From contig PMKA01000447.1 of the NCBI GenBank assembly GCA_003157575.1, positions 8,485 through 14,445 of the forward strand: a stretch of 5,961 nt of DNA. The letters are read 5' to 3'. Every line of letters starts with the position of its first letter. The stretch's first letter is position 1. The position numbers were made by a program, and so were the translations under genes. Below, in pieces: positions 5,074 to 5,961 of the stretch. The notes below the pieces were generated by a model. It ran no database searches and was not told the DNA's origin. It saw only the letters and a program-made list of their open reading frames with translations. Origin of the DNA: Opitutia bacterium. Its GTDB lineage: Bacteria; Verrucomicrobiota; Verrucomicrobiia; Opitutales; Opitutaceae.

Positions 5074-5961
5074 CATGACTGCGCCCGCCACTCCGAAGGA
5101 TTTTCTCCCGTTCACGCGCCCGTCGATCGACGACGCGACCATCGCCGGCGTCGCCGAGGTGCTGCGCTCGGGCTGGATAACCTCCGGCCCGCAGGTGAAG
5201 GCGTTTGAGGCCCGGCTCTCCGAATACGCCGGAGGCCGTCCGGTGCGGGCGTTCAATTCGGGAACGGCCACGCTTGAAATCGGATTGCGCATCGCGGGCG
5301 TCGGGCCCGGACATGAGGTGATCACAACGCCGCTGACGTGGGTGGCGACGAGCAATGTCGTCCTCGAAGTCGGGGCGCGCCCCGTGTTCGTCGACATCGA
5401 TCCGGTGACCCGGAACATCGACCTGGAGCGCCTCGAGGCTGCGGTCACGCCCGCGACGCGCGCGATCATCCCCGTGGATCTTTCCGGCCTGCCGGTCGAT
5501 CGCGACCGCCTCTACGCCATCGCGGGGAAGCACCACCTCCGTGTCGTGGAGGACGCGGCGCAATCGTTCGGCTCCGAATGGCGCGGACAGCGCATCGGCG
5601 TCGTCGGCGATCTCGTGTCCTTCAGCTTTCACGCCAACAAGAACATCACAACGACGGAGGGCGGCTGCCTCGTGCTGAACGACGAGCGCGAGGCGAAGCT
5701 GGCCGAGCAGTACCGCCTTCAGGGGGTGGTCCGGTCGGGATTCGACGGCATGGAGGTGGAGCTTGTCGGCGGAAAGTTCAACCTCACGGATGTCGCCGCC
5801 CGCGTCGGCCTCGGACAGCTTCCGCACCTCGCCGAATTCACCGCCCGGCGCCGCGAGCTGGCGCGGGACTATTTTGCGGCGTTCGCGGCGTCATCCGCTG
5901 CATCGCTCGGCCTGCGCCTGCCGGTCGCCGACTTCGGCCAGAGCAACTGGCACATGTTCCA
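5048..5961 (+). CDS. arnB: ArnB-like DegT/DnrJ/EryC1/StrS aminotransferase (3' end outside the window)
   Basis: The first 304 codons of a PLP-dependent sugar aminotransferase. ArnB converts UDP-4-keto-arabinose to UDP-4-amino-4-deoxy-L-arabinose with glutamate as amino donor, in the cytoplasm. Visible family features, numbered from ATG 5048: DFLPFTRPSI and SGWITSGP near the N-terminus, FNSGTATLEIGL (PLP phosphate region), PLTWVATSN, Asp169 in VEDAAQS (pairs with the PLP ring nitrogen), Lys198 in SFHANKNITTTEGG (Schiff-base lysine) and KFNLTDVAARVGLGQL. The frame stays open to the window end; a full protein is usually about 380 residues. Two starts are possible. ATG 5048 overlaps arnT by 26 bases and has GAGGA at 5041-5045, rather close. 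ATG 5075 lies one base after the arnT stop and gives a length before the lysine closer to the E. coli enzyme, but has no ribosome binding site. Either way the pair is translationally tight. Similar enzymes serve other UDP- or dTDP-amino sugars. Confidence 0.85.
   Translation, partial: MISSATNPSMTAPATPKDFLPFTRPSIDDATIAGVAEVLRSGWITSGPQVKAFEARLSEYAGGRPVRAFNSGTATLEIGLRIAGVGPGHEVITTPLTWVATSNVVLEVGARPVFVDIDPVTRNIDLERLEAAVTPATRAIIPVDLSGLPVDRDRLYAIAGKHHLRVVEDAAQSFGSEWRGQRIGVVGDLVSFSFHANKNITTTEGGCLVLNDEREAKLAEQYRLQGVVRSGFDGMEVELVGGKFNLTDVAARVGLGQLPHLAEFTARRRELARDYFAAFAASSAASLGLRLPVADFGQSNWHMF

Noticed and set aside
5057..5827. 256-codon open frame on the - strand opposite the arnB-like gene
   Set aside because: Antisense shadow of a gene with an intact PLP-lysine motif; the product shows no recognisable fold.

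Overview
The window is GC-rich (by eye well above 60%), bacterial, chromosomal-looking DNA. Every well-supported gene lies on the + strand: the 3' end of leuA, alanine dehydrogenase (ald), a GYF_2-domain membrane protein, a DUF2752 membrane protein, an ArnT-like glycosyltransferase, and the 5' part of an ArnB-like aminotransferase cut by the window end. The GYF_2-plus-membrane-helices protein, the DUF2752 protein, the near absence of Shine-Dalgarno sequences and the style of the dispersed palindromic repeats suggest a Gram-negative of the Verrucomicrobiota (Opitutaceae-like). This is inference from family knowledge, not a database match.

Layout. Positions 1-522 encode the leucine-binding regulatory end of 2-isopropylmalate synthase. 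After a gap of about 106 bases with only weak hairpins comes ald (629-1732), complete and with its catalytic residues intact. A GC-rich hairpin at 1758-1777 may terminate ald. The GYF_2 protein (1843-2526) follows. Next is a 240-base intergenic region (2527-2766) with at least three short palindromic, REP-like elements, two of them in inverted orientation, and a separate hairpin directly before the DUF2752 gene (2767-3207). A 159-base, very GC-rich, structured gap (3208-3366) precedes the arnT-like gene (3367-5073), whose 3' end overlaps or abuts the arnB-like gene (5048 or 5075 to the window end).

How the genes relate. leuA and ald are both amino-acid metabolism genes but are probably separate transcription units. 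The last two genes form a tight pair. An ArnB-type aminotransferase makes a UDP-4-amino-4-deoxy sugar and an ArnT-type integral membrane glycosyltransferase transfers such a sugar from undecaprenyl phosphate to lipid A, so the pair looks like the start of a lipid A or envelope-glycan modification locus running past the window. The two small membrane proteins between the halves have no known function.

No mobile element, CRISPR array, tRNA, rRNA or phage gene was seen, and no clearly new multi-gene system. The parts most worth a second look are the repeat cluster at 2569-2715, the structured leader before arnT, and the uncertain substrate of the arnT/arnB pair.
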